In this document: piece after piece, positions 1-7,676 of the stretch | Layout: each line of letters opens with the position of its first letter | Position numbering within the stretch: position 1 is the first letter of the stretch | Assembly (NCBI GenBank): GCA_023701265.1 | Contig: JAMPXI010000016.1 | Coordinates: 1 to 32,954 of the forward strand | Direction of reading: 5' to 3' | DNA length: 32,954 nt | Origin: Desulfuromonadales bacterium | GTDB lineage: Bacteria > Desulfobacterota > Desulfuromonadia > Desulfuromonadales > BM103 | Program-made: the position numbers and the translations under genes | Notes under the pieces: generated by a model | Databases searched by the model: none | Seen by the model: the letters and a program-made list of their open reading frames with translations, nothing else | What the model was told of the DNA's origin: nothing

Positions 1-1439
1 GCATCGAACAGGGTATTGACGCCGCGGCTGCCGAGCAGGTTGCCGCCTGCCAGCACCGGCCGCTGCGCCGCTGCCAGTTGCGTGCGCAGCTCGCCCAGTT
101 TGGCCTGCCAGGGTGCGTCGAGGGCACCCGAAGCCTCCTCGGTGAAAAAGTGCAGGGCATCGTCGAGCTGTTCGGCGGGCAGGGGCAGATGGGTGAAGCT
201 GCAGGGGAGTTCCACCGGGCGTGGATCGATGACCACGACCCGGCCGCCGGCCCGTACCGCCTGGCGGATCGCCAGGGCGAGCAGCGGTCCCTCGGCCAGC
301 GGGTCGGCGCCGACCAGCACCACCAGATCGCTGCGGCGAACATCGGCCAGGCTGCGGGCGTAGCGTTCAAGGTGAGCTTCAGTAATGCGTGCGGCGCGAT
401 CGCGCTCAGCGTGCGCATCGAAGACCAGCCGCGTGGTGCCGAGGGCCTGTGCCCAGTCGCGCAGCAGCACGTTGGCTTCGAGACTGGCGCGCGGTGAGCC
501 GAGCAGGGCCACACTCTGCGGGCCGTGGCTGGCGATGATCGCGGCGAGCCGGTCACGGACCGCGTCGATGGCCGTGTTCATGGCCACGTGAAGTCCGTCG
601 ACGTGCGCGCGGCGGGGTCGCGCCGGATCGTTGTTGGTCCCGGCGCCGAAACGGCCGCGGTCGCAGATGAAAAAGCCGTTGACGTCGCGATTGATCCCCG
701 CACGCACTCGCTGCAGCTCGCGAAAACGTGCGCCTGGAACGGTCGCGCATCCCAGGCTGCACAAGGGACAGATCGACGGCGCTTCCTGCAGGTCCCAGGG
801 GCGGCTCTTGAAACGGAAGGTTTTATCGGTGAAGACCCCGGTCGGGCAGACGTCCACCAGGTTGCCGGAAAACGGGCTCTCCAGCTGACCGTCACGGACC
901 CGGCCGAAGTAGACCCGGTCGCGCGAGCCGAACACGCCGAAATCGGTGCCGCCGCAGTAGTCGCGGTAGGTGCGCACGCAGCGGTAACAGGCGATGCAGC
1001 GATTCATCTCGTGGGCGATGTACGGGCCGAGGTCCTGATTTTGGTAGGTGCGTTTTTTGCCGGTGTAGCGGCGGATGCCGTGGCTGCCGGCCACAGTCAT
1101 CTCCTGCAGCTGGCACTCCCCCCCCTCGTCGCAGACCGGGCAGTCATGGGGGTGGTTGGTCATCAGCCATTCGATCACGTGGCTGCGCAGCTCCATGGCG
1201 GTCGGGTCGAGCGTGGAGACAATCATGCCGTCTTTCGCCTTGACCATGCACGCCATCTGGATTCCGCTGGCCTTGCCGTCGCTGATCCGCATGGCGCACA
1301 GCCGGCACGCCCCCACCGCCCCGAGCGCTTCGTGGTAGCAGAAGTGCGGGATGACGATGTCGAGGGCGCGCGCCGCCTCGAAGACGTTGGTCCCCTCGGG
1401 CACGGTAATCTCGCGGCTGTCGATGGTCAGGGTTGGCAT
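1..1439 (-). CDS. nuoG: NADH-quinone oxidoreductase subunit G (NuoG), C-terminus beyond the left edge
   Basis: This is the iron-sulfur subunit of the peripheral arm of complex I, which passes electrons from NADH/FMN toward the membrane. The frame starts at the ATG at 1439 (MPTLTIDSRE) and stays open to base 1, about 479 codons; it is missing from the ORF track because no stop lies in the window. Visible ligands are C34/C45/C48/C64 for the [2Fe-2S] cluster, H96-x3-C100-x2-C103-x5-C109 for N5, and C148/C151/C154 plus a later VCPTG cysteine for a [4Fe-4S] cluster. A further CPLCSLGC motif matches the extra N7 site of the E. coli-type NuoG. The molybdopterin-like domain follows (LVVLVGADPLAEGPL). 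It lies 23 bases after the ykgJ-like gene on the same strand. The rest of the nuo operon is expected to the left. Confidence 0.95.
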   Translation of the reverse strand, partial: MPTLTIDSREITVPEGTNVFEAARALDIVIPHFCYHEALGAVGACRLCAMRISDGKASGIQMACMVKAKDGMIVSTLDPTAMELRSHVIEWLMTNHPHDCPVCDEGGECQLQEMTVAGSHGIRRYTGKKRTYQNQDLGPYIAHEMNRCIACYRCVRTYRDYCGGTDFGVFGSRDRVYFGRVRDGQLESPFSGNLVDVCPTGVFTDKTFRFKSRPWDLQEAPSICPLCSLGCATVPGARFRELQRVRAGINRDVNGFFICDRGRFGAGTNNDPARPRRAHVDGLHVAMNTAIDAVRDRLAAIIASHGPQSVALLGSPRASLEANVLLRDWAQALGTTRLVFDAHAERDRAARITEAHLERYARSLADVRRSDLVVLVGADPLAEGPLLALAIRQAVRAGGRVVVIDPRPVELPCSFTHLPLPAEQLDDALHFFTEEASGALDAPWQAKLGELRTQLAAAQRPVLAGGNLLGSRGVNTLFD

Positions 1440-1462
1440 GGGGTCTTACTTTCCGACGAGCC

Positions 1463-2083
1463 CTAAGGGGACGCCGGGATCCTTCCGATTTCAGCAAGGC
1501 GTTTCAGAACCTGCCGGGAGATGTCGAGGCGGTCAGAGTGGGCGCCTCCGATACTTTTCGACAGTTTTCTCAACGCCTGCCTGGTTTCAGCGAGAAGCTG
1601 GTTCATTGCAGCAGACATGCTCCCTTTCGGATCGCTGGCACAGATCCGCGGTGGCACGATGGAGACGAACGAAGCGCATGTCATCGGCCGAATCTCGTAA
1701 ATCTGGCATCGATCGTTGTCCAACAGTGCGCAGGGTATCTTCAGGCGCATGAAATTCTGAGCCGCCAGGCTTCCGGCCTCACCCGGGTCCTCGCAGGCAT
1801 TGAGCAATTCCGCGTGATTCATGAGTTGTCTTTCCCGCTGTGCTGCCCGCTCAATGAAGCGGGCCAAAAGCATCTCATCCTGCAACAGTTGCGCGGCGAT
1901 AATATCAATCTCGGCACTGCTCACGAAAAAAATATGGTTGCAACAGTGGGCACAGCCTTCCTTGCAGAAAGGCGATTCACGAGTGCCCAGTACTGACATT
2001 TTGCGGTTGAATTCGGCCAACAACTGCTTTGCTCTTGTCAGGTACCGCTGATACAGAAAATCGTCGAATTGCCTGCTCCCCAT
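1463..2083 (-). CDS. YkgJ-like cysteine cluster protein inside the nuo operon
   Basis: This 206-residue protein has the cysteine layout of the YkgJ/zinc- or iron-chelating cluster family (often called Fe-S oxidoreductase): an N-terminal C40-x3-C44-x2-CC motif, then IPCALLDNDRCQIYEIRP followed by TCASF, which matches the family pattern C-x-LL-D-x2-x-C-x-IY-x2-RP-x2-C. The start is the ATG at 2083, preceded by an AGGGGGA-type ribosome binding site. There is no signal peptide or membrane segment, so it is probably cytoplasmic. It sits between nuoF (49 bases upstream) and nuoG (23 bases downstream), in the same direction, so it is probably cotranscribed with complex I. A role in complex I cluster assembly is only a guess from position. 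The family function is poorly known. Confidence 0.8.
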   Translation of the reverse strand: MGSRQFDDFLYQRYLTRAKQLLAEFNRKMSVLGTRESPFCKEGCAHCCNHIFFVSSAEIDIIAAQLLQDEMLLARFIERAAQRERQLMNHAELLNACEDPGEAGSLAAQNFMRLKIPCALLDNDRCQIYEIRPMTCASFVSIVPPRICASDPKGSMSAAMNQLLAETRQALRKLSKSIGGAHSDRLDISRQVLKRLAEIGRIPASP

Positions 2084-2132
2084 GAAGTCCCCCTTCAGTA
2101 GGCAAATGAGATTGAAAAATATAATCAGGTTA

Positions 2133-3404
2133 TTAGCTTATCGGGCATCGTCCCCGCTTCACGTGATCTTCCAGTTCGTCGCCGAATTTCGTCAGCAGGG
2201 AGCCCACTGGCCCCATCGCCCCTTCGGCAAGGGCGCAGAACGAGCGGCCGCTGATGTTTTTCACCTGGTCGCGGAACATGTCGAGCAGTTCCTGGCTGCC
2301 GCGCCCGGCCTCGATCTCCTCCAGCAGCCAGACCACCATCGGCAGACCGTCGCGGCACGGCGTGCACCAGCCGCAGCTTTCGCGGGCGAAGAAGCGCGCC
2401 AGGTTCAGCGTCGCCGCGACCATGCAGGTCGTTTCGTCGAACACCGTGATCCCGGCGGTGCCGAGGCGGCTCCCCGCCTGCTCCATGTGCACGTGATCGA
2501 GGGGGGTGTCAAGCTGTGCCGCAGTCAGAAACGGTGTCGACGCCCCGCCCGGCAGGCAGGCCTTGAACGTGCGCCTGCCACGCACTCCGCCACCGCACTG
2601 CTCGACCACTTCACGCAGCGGAATCCCCATCGGCAGCTCGAAGCATTCGGTGCGCTCGAGATGCCCGGAAAGCCCGACCAGCAGGGTGCCTGCCCCCTCG
2701 GGGGTGCGCGCCAGGCTCCGGTACCACTCGGCGCCGCCGGTGAAAATGTGCGGCACGTTGGCGAATGTCTCGACGTTGTTGACGTTGGTCGGCTTGCCGA
2801 ACAGCCCAAACTGTGCCGGGAACGGCGGCTTGCTGCGCGGGTTCGGCCGGCGTCCCTCCAGGCCGTTGATCAGGGCGGTCTCTTCGCCGAGGATGTAGCG
2901 GCCGGCGCTGCGGTGCACGTGCAGCTCGAAGCCGAATCTCGAACCGAGGATGTCGCGGCCGAGATAACCCTTGCCTGTCGCCTCGGCGATGGCGCGCTCG
3001 ACATTTTGCGCACAGGTCTCATAGGCATAGCGCAGGAACACGTAGCCCACGGGGATCTGCATGGCGTAGGCGGCGATCGCCATCCCCTCGACCAACTGGT
3101 GCGGGTCGGCCAGCAGCAGCTGATGGTCCTTGTAGGTGCCCGGCTCCATCTCGTCGCCGTTGGCCAGCAGGTACTTCTCCCCCGGTTGGTCGGTCGGGAA
3201 GAACGACCACTTGAGTCCGGTCGGAAAGCCGGCCCCGCCCCGCCCGCGCAGGTTGGCGGCCTTGACCTGCTCGCGCACCTCCTGCGGCGCCATCTTCAGC
3301 GCGGCGCGCAACCCCTGGTAGCCGCCGCCGGCCTCGTACTCGGCCAGGAAAGCGGTTGCGCCGGGTCGGCGGTTCTTGAAGAGAATTTGCGGGTAATTGT
3401 TCAT
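2133..3404 (-). CDS. nuoF: NADH-quinone oxidoreductase subunit F (NuoF), NADH/FMN-binding
   Basis: NuoF is the subunit that oxidises NADH, holding FMN and the [4Fe-4S] cluster N3 at the tip of the peripheral arm. The 423-residue product is near the usual length. It carries the glycine-rich nucleotide-binding loop GRGGAGFPTG (residues 54-63), the GDEMEPGTYKD FMN-site segment, and the cluster ligands C344, C347 and C350 (CGWCTPC) with C390 (SFCALAEG). The start at 3404 agrees with the family N-terminus. The upstream bases show no clear Shine-Dalgarno sequence. A twin-hairpin repeat separates it from nuoE, so translation or mRNA stability of this part of the operon may differ from that of nuoABCDE. 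Confidence 0.97.
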   Translation of the reverse strand: MNNYPQILFKNRRPGATAFLAEYEAGGGYQGLRAALKMAPQEVREQVKAANLRGRGGAGFPTGLKWSFFPTDQPGEKYLLANGDEMEPGTYKDHQLLLADPHQLVEGMAIAAYAMQIPVGYVFLRYAYETCAQNVERAIAEATGKGYLGRDILGSRFGFELHVHRSAGRYILGEETALINGLEGRRPNPRSKPPFPAQFGLFGKPTNVNNVETFANVPHIFTGGAEWYRSLARTPEGAGTLLVGLSGHLERTECFELPMGIPLREVVEQCGGGVRGRRTFKACLPGGASTPFLTAAQLDTPLDHVHMEQAGSRLGTAGITVFDETTCMVAATLNLARFFARESCGWCTPCRDGLPMVVWLLEEIEAGRGSQELLDMFRDQVKNISGRSFCALAEGAMGPVGSLLTKFGDELEDHVKRGRCPIS

Positions 3405-3431
3405 TCAGTTGAAATCAATTCGTGTGTCCCG

Positions 3432-3490
3432 GTAGGGGCAGGCCCCCGTGCCTGCCCTGCTTGTGGGCGGCCACAGGGGGCCGCCCCTAC
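3432..3490. repeat. REP-like twin-hairpin palindromic repeat between nuoE and nuoF
   Basis: A 59-base element is bounded by GTAGGGGC and GCCCCTAC in inverted orientation. It contains two hairpins, each with a perfect 8-bp stem and a 6-base loop: GGGCAGGC/GCCTGCCC and GGGCGGCC/GGCCGCCC. It begins immediately after the nuoE stop codon and fills most of the nuoE-nuoF gap. The shape is that of a REP/BIME-type or small MITE-type dispersed repeat. Only one copy is in this window, so dispersal across the genome is inferred. Confidence 0.8.
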
Positions 3491-3491
3491 A

Positions 3492-3974
3492 TCATGCCTC
3501 ATTGCGGTAACCATCAAGAATTGCATCGATCTTCTCAGGCGTCAGCGTCCCAAAGGTGGTCAGACCGATCATCATCGCCGGCGCCTCGCCGCAGGCGCCG
3601 AGGCAACAGGTCGGCAGCAGGGTGAACATTCCATCGCTGGTGGTCTCACCGAAACCGATGCCGAGGACCTTCTGCAAGTGCGCGGCAATCGCGTCCCCGC
3701 CGTCGGCCCAGCAGCAGATCGAATCGCAGACATGGATCACCCGTTTCCCCACGGGCCGGCGGAAGATCTTGTCGTAGAAGGTGGCGATCTCCTCGACCTC
3801 CACCGGTAGCACGCCGAGCAGTTCGGCAACCAGATCGACCCCGGCGTCCGGCACCCAGCCGTGGTGTGCCTGAACCGCCCGCAACGCATCGACGATCAGC
3901 TCGTGCGGATGCTCGATCGCCGCAGCCTTGGCGCGGAAGGCATTGACCTGGACCTGTGGCAGCAATTCGCTCAT
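3492..3974 (-). CDS. nuoE: NADH-quinone oxidoreductase subunit E (NuoE), thioredoxin-like [2Fe-2S]
   Basis: NuoE holds the N1a [2Fe-2S] cluster beside NuoF in the NADH dehydrogenase module. The 160-residue protein has the expected four ligands in two pairs, C83-x4-C88 and C124-x3-C128, in a thioredoxin-like fold, and ends with the usual [14 protein letters not shown] helix. I start it at the ATG at 3974 ([10 protein letters not shown]), not at the 4508 start in the ORF track, because the extra 178 residues are a shadow of nuoD. With this start, its ATG overlaps the nuoBCD stop by 4 bases (ATGA), implying translational coupling. Confidence 0.96.
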   Translation of the reverse strand: MSELLPQVQVNAFRAKAAAIEHPHELIVDALRAVQAHHGWVPDAGVDLVAELLGVLPVEVEEIATFYDKIFRRPVGKRVIHVCDSICCWADGGDAIAAHLQKVLGIGFGETTSDGMFTLLPTCCLGACGEAPAMMIGLTTFGTLTPEKIDAILDGYRNEA

Positions 3975-6334
3975 CGGTCCAGATCCGCCAAAACGAAATC
4001 GACGGCGCCGAGGATGGTGATCAGGTCGGAGAGCAGCCAGCCCCTGGACATGGCCGGCAGCGCCTGCAGGTGCGGGAAACTCGGGGTGCGGATGCGCAGC
4101 CGGTAGGGGATGCTGTCGCCATCGCTGACCAGATAGTAGCCGCACTCCCCCTTGCTCGACTCGATCGCCCGGTAGCATTCGCCGCGCGGCGGCGTCATCC
4201 CGCGACTGACGTTGAGGAAGTGAGGGATCAGCGTCTCGATGTCGTTGAGCCCGGCCTCGCGCGGCGGGTAGGTGTAGCGGCAGTCGGCGTTGACATAGGG
4301 GCCGCCCGGCATGTCCGCCGCCGCCTGTCTGACGATGCGCAGGCTCTGGCGCATCTCGTGCAGGCGCACGATGTAACGGCTGAAGCAGTCGCCGCTGCCA
4401 TGGGTCGGGATGTCGAAATCGAAGCGCTCGTAGCCCGAGTAGGGCATTTTCTTGCGCAGATCCCAGGGGATCCCGCAGGCGCGCAGGTTCGGTCCGGTCA
4501 TTCCCCAATCGAGAGCCTGGTCGAGGGTGGTGACGCCGATTCCTTCGGTGCGCCGGCGGAAGATCGGCCCGTCGGTCATCAGCTTGTCGAAGTCATCGAC
4601 GGTCCTGGCAAAGTCGCGGGTGAAGGCGTCCACGGTCTCGCGCCAGCCTGCGGGGAGGTCGGCCGGCAACCCGCCGATCCGGAACCAGGCCGGGTGCATG
4701 CGTCCGCCGGTGATCAGTTCGACGATGTCGAAAATCCGCTCGCGGGCGTCGAAGGCATAGAAGACCGGGGTCATGGCGCCGACGTCGTGGGCGTAGGTGC
4801 CGAGCCACACCAGGTGGTTGGCGATGCGGAACAGCTCGCAGAGCAGCACGCGCACCACCTGCGCCCGCTCCGGCACGGTGACGCCGAGCAGCGTCTCCAG
4901 CGGGTAAAGGTAGGCCAGGTTGTTCTGCACCCCGGAGATGTAGTCGATCCGGTCGGTGTACGGAATGAACTGGTTCCAGTGCTGGCGTTCGCCGATCTTC
5001 TCGGCCCCACGATGATGGTAACCGAGGTCGACGTCGATATCCTCGACCTCCTCGCCGTGCAGCTTGAGCACCAGGCGCAGCACACCGTGGGTGCCGGGGT
5101 GGTGCGGGCCGAGGTTGAGGATCATGGTGTGCTTGTCGGCCCGCAACGGCCCGGCCGCCGGTTTCATCGCCAGCGCCGCTGCAGCCGTGAAGGGGGCCAT
5201 CTCGGTCGCGCGCGACGGATGCTCCTTGCGTAGCGGGTGCCCGTCCCACTGCTCCGGCATGAGGATGCGGCGCAGGTCGGGGTGGCCGGTGAAGCGGATG
5301 CCGAACATGTCGAAGGCTTCGCGCTCGTACCAATTGGCCGAACTCCAGACCCCGGTGGCGGTCGGCGCCTCGGGATAATCGCCATGCAGCGGCACCTTGA
5401 CCCGTACGTAGCCCGGCTCGTCGAAAGAGAGCAAGTGGTAGACCAGGGTGAAGGGGTGCTCCGGACGACGATGGCGCTCGCGTTCGTCGATGGCCGTGAG
5501 GTCTTCCAAGCGGCGGAAACGGCGCGGCGCCCCTTCCTTGAGAAAGCGCAGCAGGTTGATCGCATCGGCCGCTTCCGCTCGGAAGGTCGGCATGTCGGCG
5601 GCATCATCCTCGCGAACCCGGCCGCCGAAACGCTCGAAAACGGCGTGGCGCAGAGCGGGGATTGACGGCGAAAATTCGATCCTGGGTTGCGGTGGGCGCC
5701 AGATCTCGCCGTCGCGCCGCCCCCAGAAGCGCGGATGCTGTTGCGCGCTGCCGCGCAGCGGCGTGTTGCCGTAGCCCGGACCGCGCGGGTCACGACTCTT
5801 GCTGACGCCGTCGACCAGCACCGGCCCGGTCGACCCCTCGCTACCGCCCTGAAGGCCGAACACCTTGCGGGCCGGACGCTCCTCCTTGGCGATCTTCTCC
5901 TGGAGGAGCAGCAGCCCCTGGATGAACGCCTCGGGTCGCGGCGGGCAGCCGGGAACATAGACATCCACCGGCAGGATCTGGTTGATCCCCTGCATGACGC
6001 TGTAGACGTCGTACATCCCCCCGGAGTTGGCGCAGCTCCCCATGGCCATGACCCACTTGGGATTGGCCATCTGTTCGTAGACGCGCAGGATGGCATCACC
6101 CATCCGCTTGAACGGGGTCCCGGAGATAATCATCAGGTCGGCTTCGCGCGGGGAGTTGCGCAGCACCTCGGCGCCGAAACGGGCGATGTCGAAGCGCGGC
6201 GTCATGCTGGTCATCATCTCGACAAAGCAGCACGACAGGCCGAAGAACATCGGCCAGAGACTGTTCTTTCGCCCCCAGTTGATGGCGTCGTCGAGAGAGG
6301 TGAGAACGATGTTGTCGGGCAGGGCGTCGTTCAT
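3971..6334 (-). CDS. nuoBCD: NADH-quinone oxidoreductase subunit B/C/D triple fusion (NuoBCD)
   Basis: One 787-residue chain joins three complex I subunits that form the connecting Q module. Residues about 1-180 are Nuo[23 protein letters not shown] and [10 protein letters not shown] supply the four cysteines of cluster N2 next to the quinone site. Residues about 200-395 are NuoC, with the signature [17 protein letters not shown] and [10 protein letters not shown]. The remainder is NuoD, opening with [15 protein letters not shown] and [11 protein letters not shown], which form part of the quinone cavity. A basic, glycine/proline-rich linker joins B to C. The start at 6334 overlaps the nuoA stop by 4 bases; the ORF-track start at 6388 would read back into nuoA and is rejected. 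Fused NuoCD is common, and NuoBCD is known in some Geobacter-type genomes. Confidence 0.95.
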   Translation of the reverse strand: MNDALPDNIVLTSLDDAINWGRKNSLWPMFFGLSCCFVEMMTSMTPRFDIARFGAEVLRNSPREADLMIISGTPFKRMGDAILRVYEQMANPKWVMAMGSCANSGGMYDVYSVMQGINQILPVDVYVPGCPPRPEAFIQGLLLLQEKIAKEERPARKVFGLQGGSEGSTGPVLVDGVSKSRDPRGPGYGNTPLRGSAQQHPRFWGRRDGEIWRPPQPRIEFSPSIPALRHAVFERFGGRVREDDAADMPTFRAEAADAINLLRFLKEGAPRRFRRLEDLTAIDERERHRRPEHPFTLVYHLLSFDEPGYVRVKVPLHGDYPEAPTATGVWSSANWYEREAFDMFGIRFTGHPDLRRILMPEQWDGHPLRKEHPSRATEMAPFTAAAALAMKPAAGPLRADKHTMILNLGPHHPGTHGVLRLVLKLHGEEVEDIDVDLGYHHRGAEKIGERQHWNQFIPYTDRIDYISGVQNNLAYLYPLETLLGVTVPERAQVVRVLLCELFRIANHLVWLGTYAHDVGAMTPVFYAFDARERIFDIVELITGGRMHPAWFRIGGLPADLPAGWRETVDAFTRDFARTVDDFDKLMTDGPIFRRRTEGIGVTTLDQALDWGMTGPNLRACGIPWDLRKKMPYSGYERFDFDIPTHGSGDCFSRYIVRLHEMRQSLRIVRQAAADMPGGPYVNADCRYTYPPREAGLNDIETLIPHFLNVSRGMTPPRGECYRAIESSKGECGYYLVSDGDSIPYRLRIRTPSFPHLQALPAMSRGWLLSDLITILGAVDFVLADLDR

Positions 6335-6735
6335 TCGCCGCTCCGCCGGTCGGCGCTGGGCCCCCAGTCGAGGCCGCCCGATTTCCACAGGTGGACCAGG
6401 CCGAGGAACAGCACCAGAATGAAGAACGCCACCTGGGCGAAGCCGGCCCAGCCGAGCCGGTCATAGGCGACCGCCCAGGAGACGACGAAGATCATCTCGA
6501 CGTCGAAAACGATGAAAAAGATAGCCACCAGGTAGAACGGCACCGGTTCGCTCAGGCGCGCCGGCCCGGTCGGCTCGATCCCCGACTCGTAGGCTTCGTC
6601 CTTGGCCTTGCTGTGGGTGCGCTGGCCGATCCCCCAGGAAAGGAGCATCAGCAGGCCGACGAGGCCGACGGCGATCGCGGTGTACAGCCCCAGCGACAGC
6701 AGCGCTTCGAACGATGGCAGGGTCTCGATTGGCAT
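6331..6735 (-). CDS. nuoA: NADH-quinone oxidoreductase subunit A (NuoA)
   Basis: NuoA is a small membrane subunit of complex I near the quinone chamber. The 134-residue product has three hydrophobic helices (about 15-37, 66-88 and 97-115) and the conserved acidic loop [12 protein letters not shown] followed by [16 protein letters not shown], diagnostic for NuoA. It is the first gene of the nuo operon, which reads leftward, and overlaps nuoBCD by 4 bases. No strong Shine-Dalgarno sequence precedes the ATG at 6735. A weak promoter candidate lies about 65 bases upstream, between this gene and rnhA. Confidence 0.96.
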   Translation of the reverse strand: MPIETLPSFEALLSLGLYTAIAVGLVGLLMLLSWGIGQRTHSKAKDEAYESGIEPTGPARLSEPVPFYLVAIFFIVFDVEMIFVVSWAVAYDRLGWAGFAQVAFFILVLFLGLVHLWKSGGLDWGPSADRRSGE

Positions 6736-6798
6736 GATCAGATGACCAGAAATGTCCCGGATGAAGTGTGAGCCGGATTCAACTTACACAAAGAGTAA

Positions 6799-6827
6799 TT
6801 TTTAGCACATGATCCCCCGTGAACCAA
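6799..6827 (-). promoter_or_regulatory. candidate sigma-70 promoter for the nuo operon
   Basis: Reading on the minus strand, TTGGTT and TAAAAA are separated by 17 bases, and a TGC just before the second box gives an extended -10. Each box matches only part of the consensus. It sits between the rnhA stop and nuoA, where a nuo promoter would be expected. Confidence is low because AT-rich matches of this quality occur by chance. Confidence 0.35.
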
Positions 6828-6831
6828 GTGC

Positions 6832-7305
6832 TTATTTGCCGCGGCCAATGTCGATCGCGGCCCGCGCCAGGGCATCGCAGCGCTCGTTTTCGGCATGGCC
6901 GGCGTGGCCGCGGACCCAGTGCCACTCGACCCGGTGCCGGCTGCTCAGTTCGACCAGCTGCTCCCACAGGTCGCGATTGGCCACCGGTTGCCTCTGGCTG
7001 TTCTTCCAGCCGCGCTTGATCCATCCCGCGACCCATTCGGTCATCCCCTTCTTGAGGTACTCGGAGTCGGTGGTCAGGTGCACCCGGCAGGGGCGCTTGA
7101 GGGCCGCCAGCCCGGCGATGGCCGCGGTCAGCTCCATGCGGTTGTTGGTGGTCTCCGGGGCGAAGCCCGAGAGTTCCCGCTCGTGGCCGCCGCTGCGCAG
7201 GATCGTCCCCCAGCCGCCCGGGCCGGGGTTGCCGGAGCAGGCGCCGTCGGCGAAGATTTCGACCAGCGATGCGACGTGGTGTTCGGTTTGACGGGATTCG
7301 GACAT
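6832..7305 (-). CDS. rnhA: ribonuclease HI
   Basis: RNase HI cuts the RNA strand of RNA-DNA hybrids, removing primers and R-loops in the cytoplasm. The 157-residue protein has the full catalytic set, offset by 10 from E. coli numbering: D20 ([16 protein letters not shown]), E58 (MELTAA), D80 ([10 protein letters not shown]), H134 (VRGHAGH) and D144 (ERCDALA). It includes the basic handle region around [15 protein letters not shown]. The start at 7305 gives a short N-terminal extension before the first strand. No clear ribosome binding site is visible. It precedes nuoA on the same strand but has no evident functional link to it. Confidence 0.96.
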   Translation of the reverse strand: MSESRQTEHHVASLVEIFADGACSGNPGPGGWGTILRSGGHERELSGFAPETTNNRMELTAAIAGLAALKRPCRVHLTTDSEYLKKGMTEWVAGWIKRGWKNSQRQPVANRDLWEQLVELSSRHRVEWHWVRGHAGHAENERCDALARAAIDIGRGK

Positions 7306-7676
7306 TGGCGCTCGCTTGAGAATGGAGTGATAATGCCCAATCGTAATGGCAGTCGCGCATTGTGTCCACCGTCACGTCGCGGTTCGCCCGACAAAAAGGC
7401 GCACGAGGAAACCCCCGCGCGCCATTGCCCGTCCCGTCGGCACGACCTTGTGCCTGGTGATGCTGATACGATTAATTCAAAAGCACCGATCGTGCCAACC
7501 TTAAGGGAATGGGGGAATACGAACAACGTCTGCCTGTAACTGTCGGTCGTTGCCTAATTTGTCGGCGCCGGGCGGCCCGTTTTTTCGACATGCCGGGGAA
7601 AACTTCCTTGACAGTGCCCCGCGGGTTATTTCATCGTGAGACATTGTTTTGCTGACGATGCATTGCCGGAGTGTTC
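7306..7676. other. non-coding gap between rnhA and the Ehr operon
   Basis: This 371-base divergent intergenic region holds no convincing reading frame; the ORFs crossing it are out-of-frame extensions of rnhA shadows. It must contain the promoters for rnhA (minus) and the Ehr operon (plus). A perfect TTGACA occurs at 7608-7613, but the bases 16-18 positions downstream (TTCATC/TCATCG region) are a poor -10. A short GC stem followed by six T residues (about 7569-7586) is at best a weak terminator. It could hold a regulator site or small RNA that I cannot identify. Confidence 0.5.

Noticed and set aside
2082-3809. 575-residue plus-strand ORF over nuoF and nuoE
   Set aside because: Antisense to motif-complete nuoF and nuoE; no recognisable domain of its own.
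3492-4508. 338-residue version of NuoE
   Set aside because: The first 178 residues are the nuoD region read in another frame. The ATG at 3974 gives a normal-length NuoE.
7438-7456. Sigma-54-like site (GGCACGACCTTGTGC) before the Ehr operon
   Set aside because: The spacing between the GG and GC elements is one base too long for a -24/-12 promoter.
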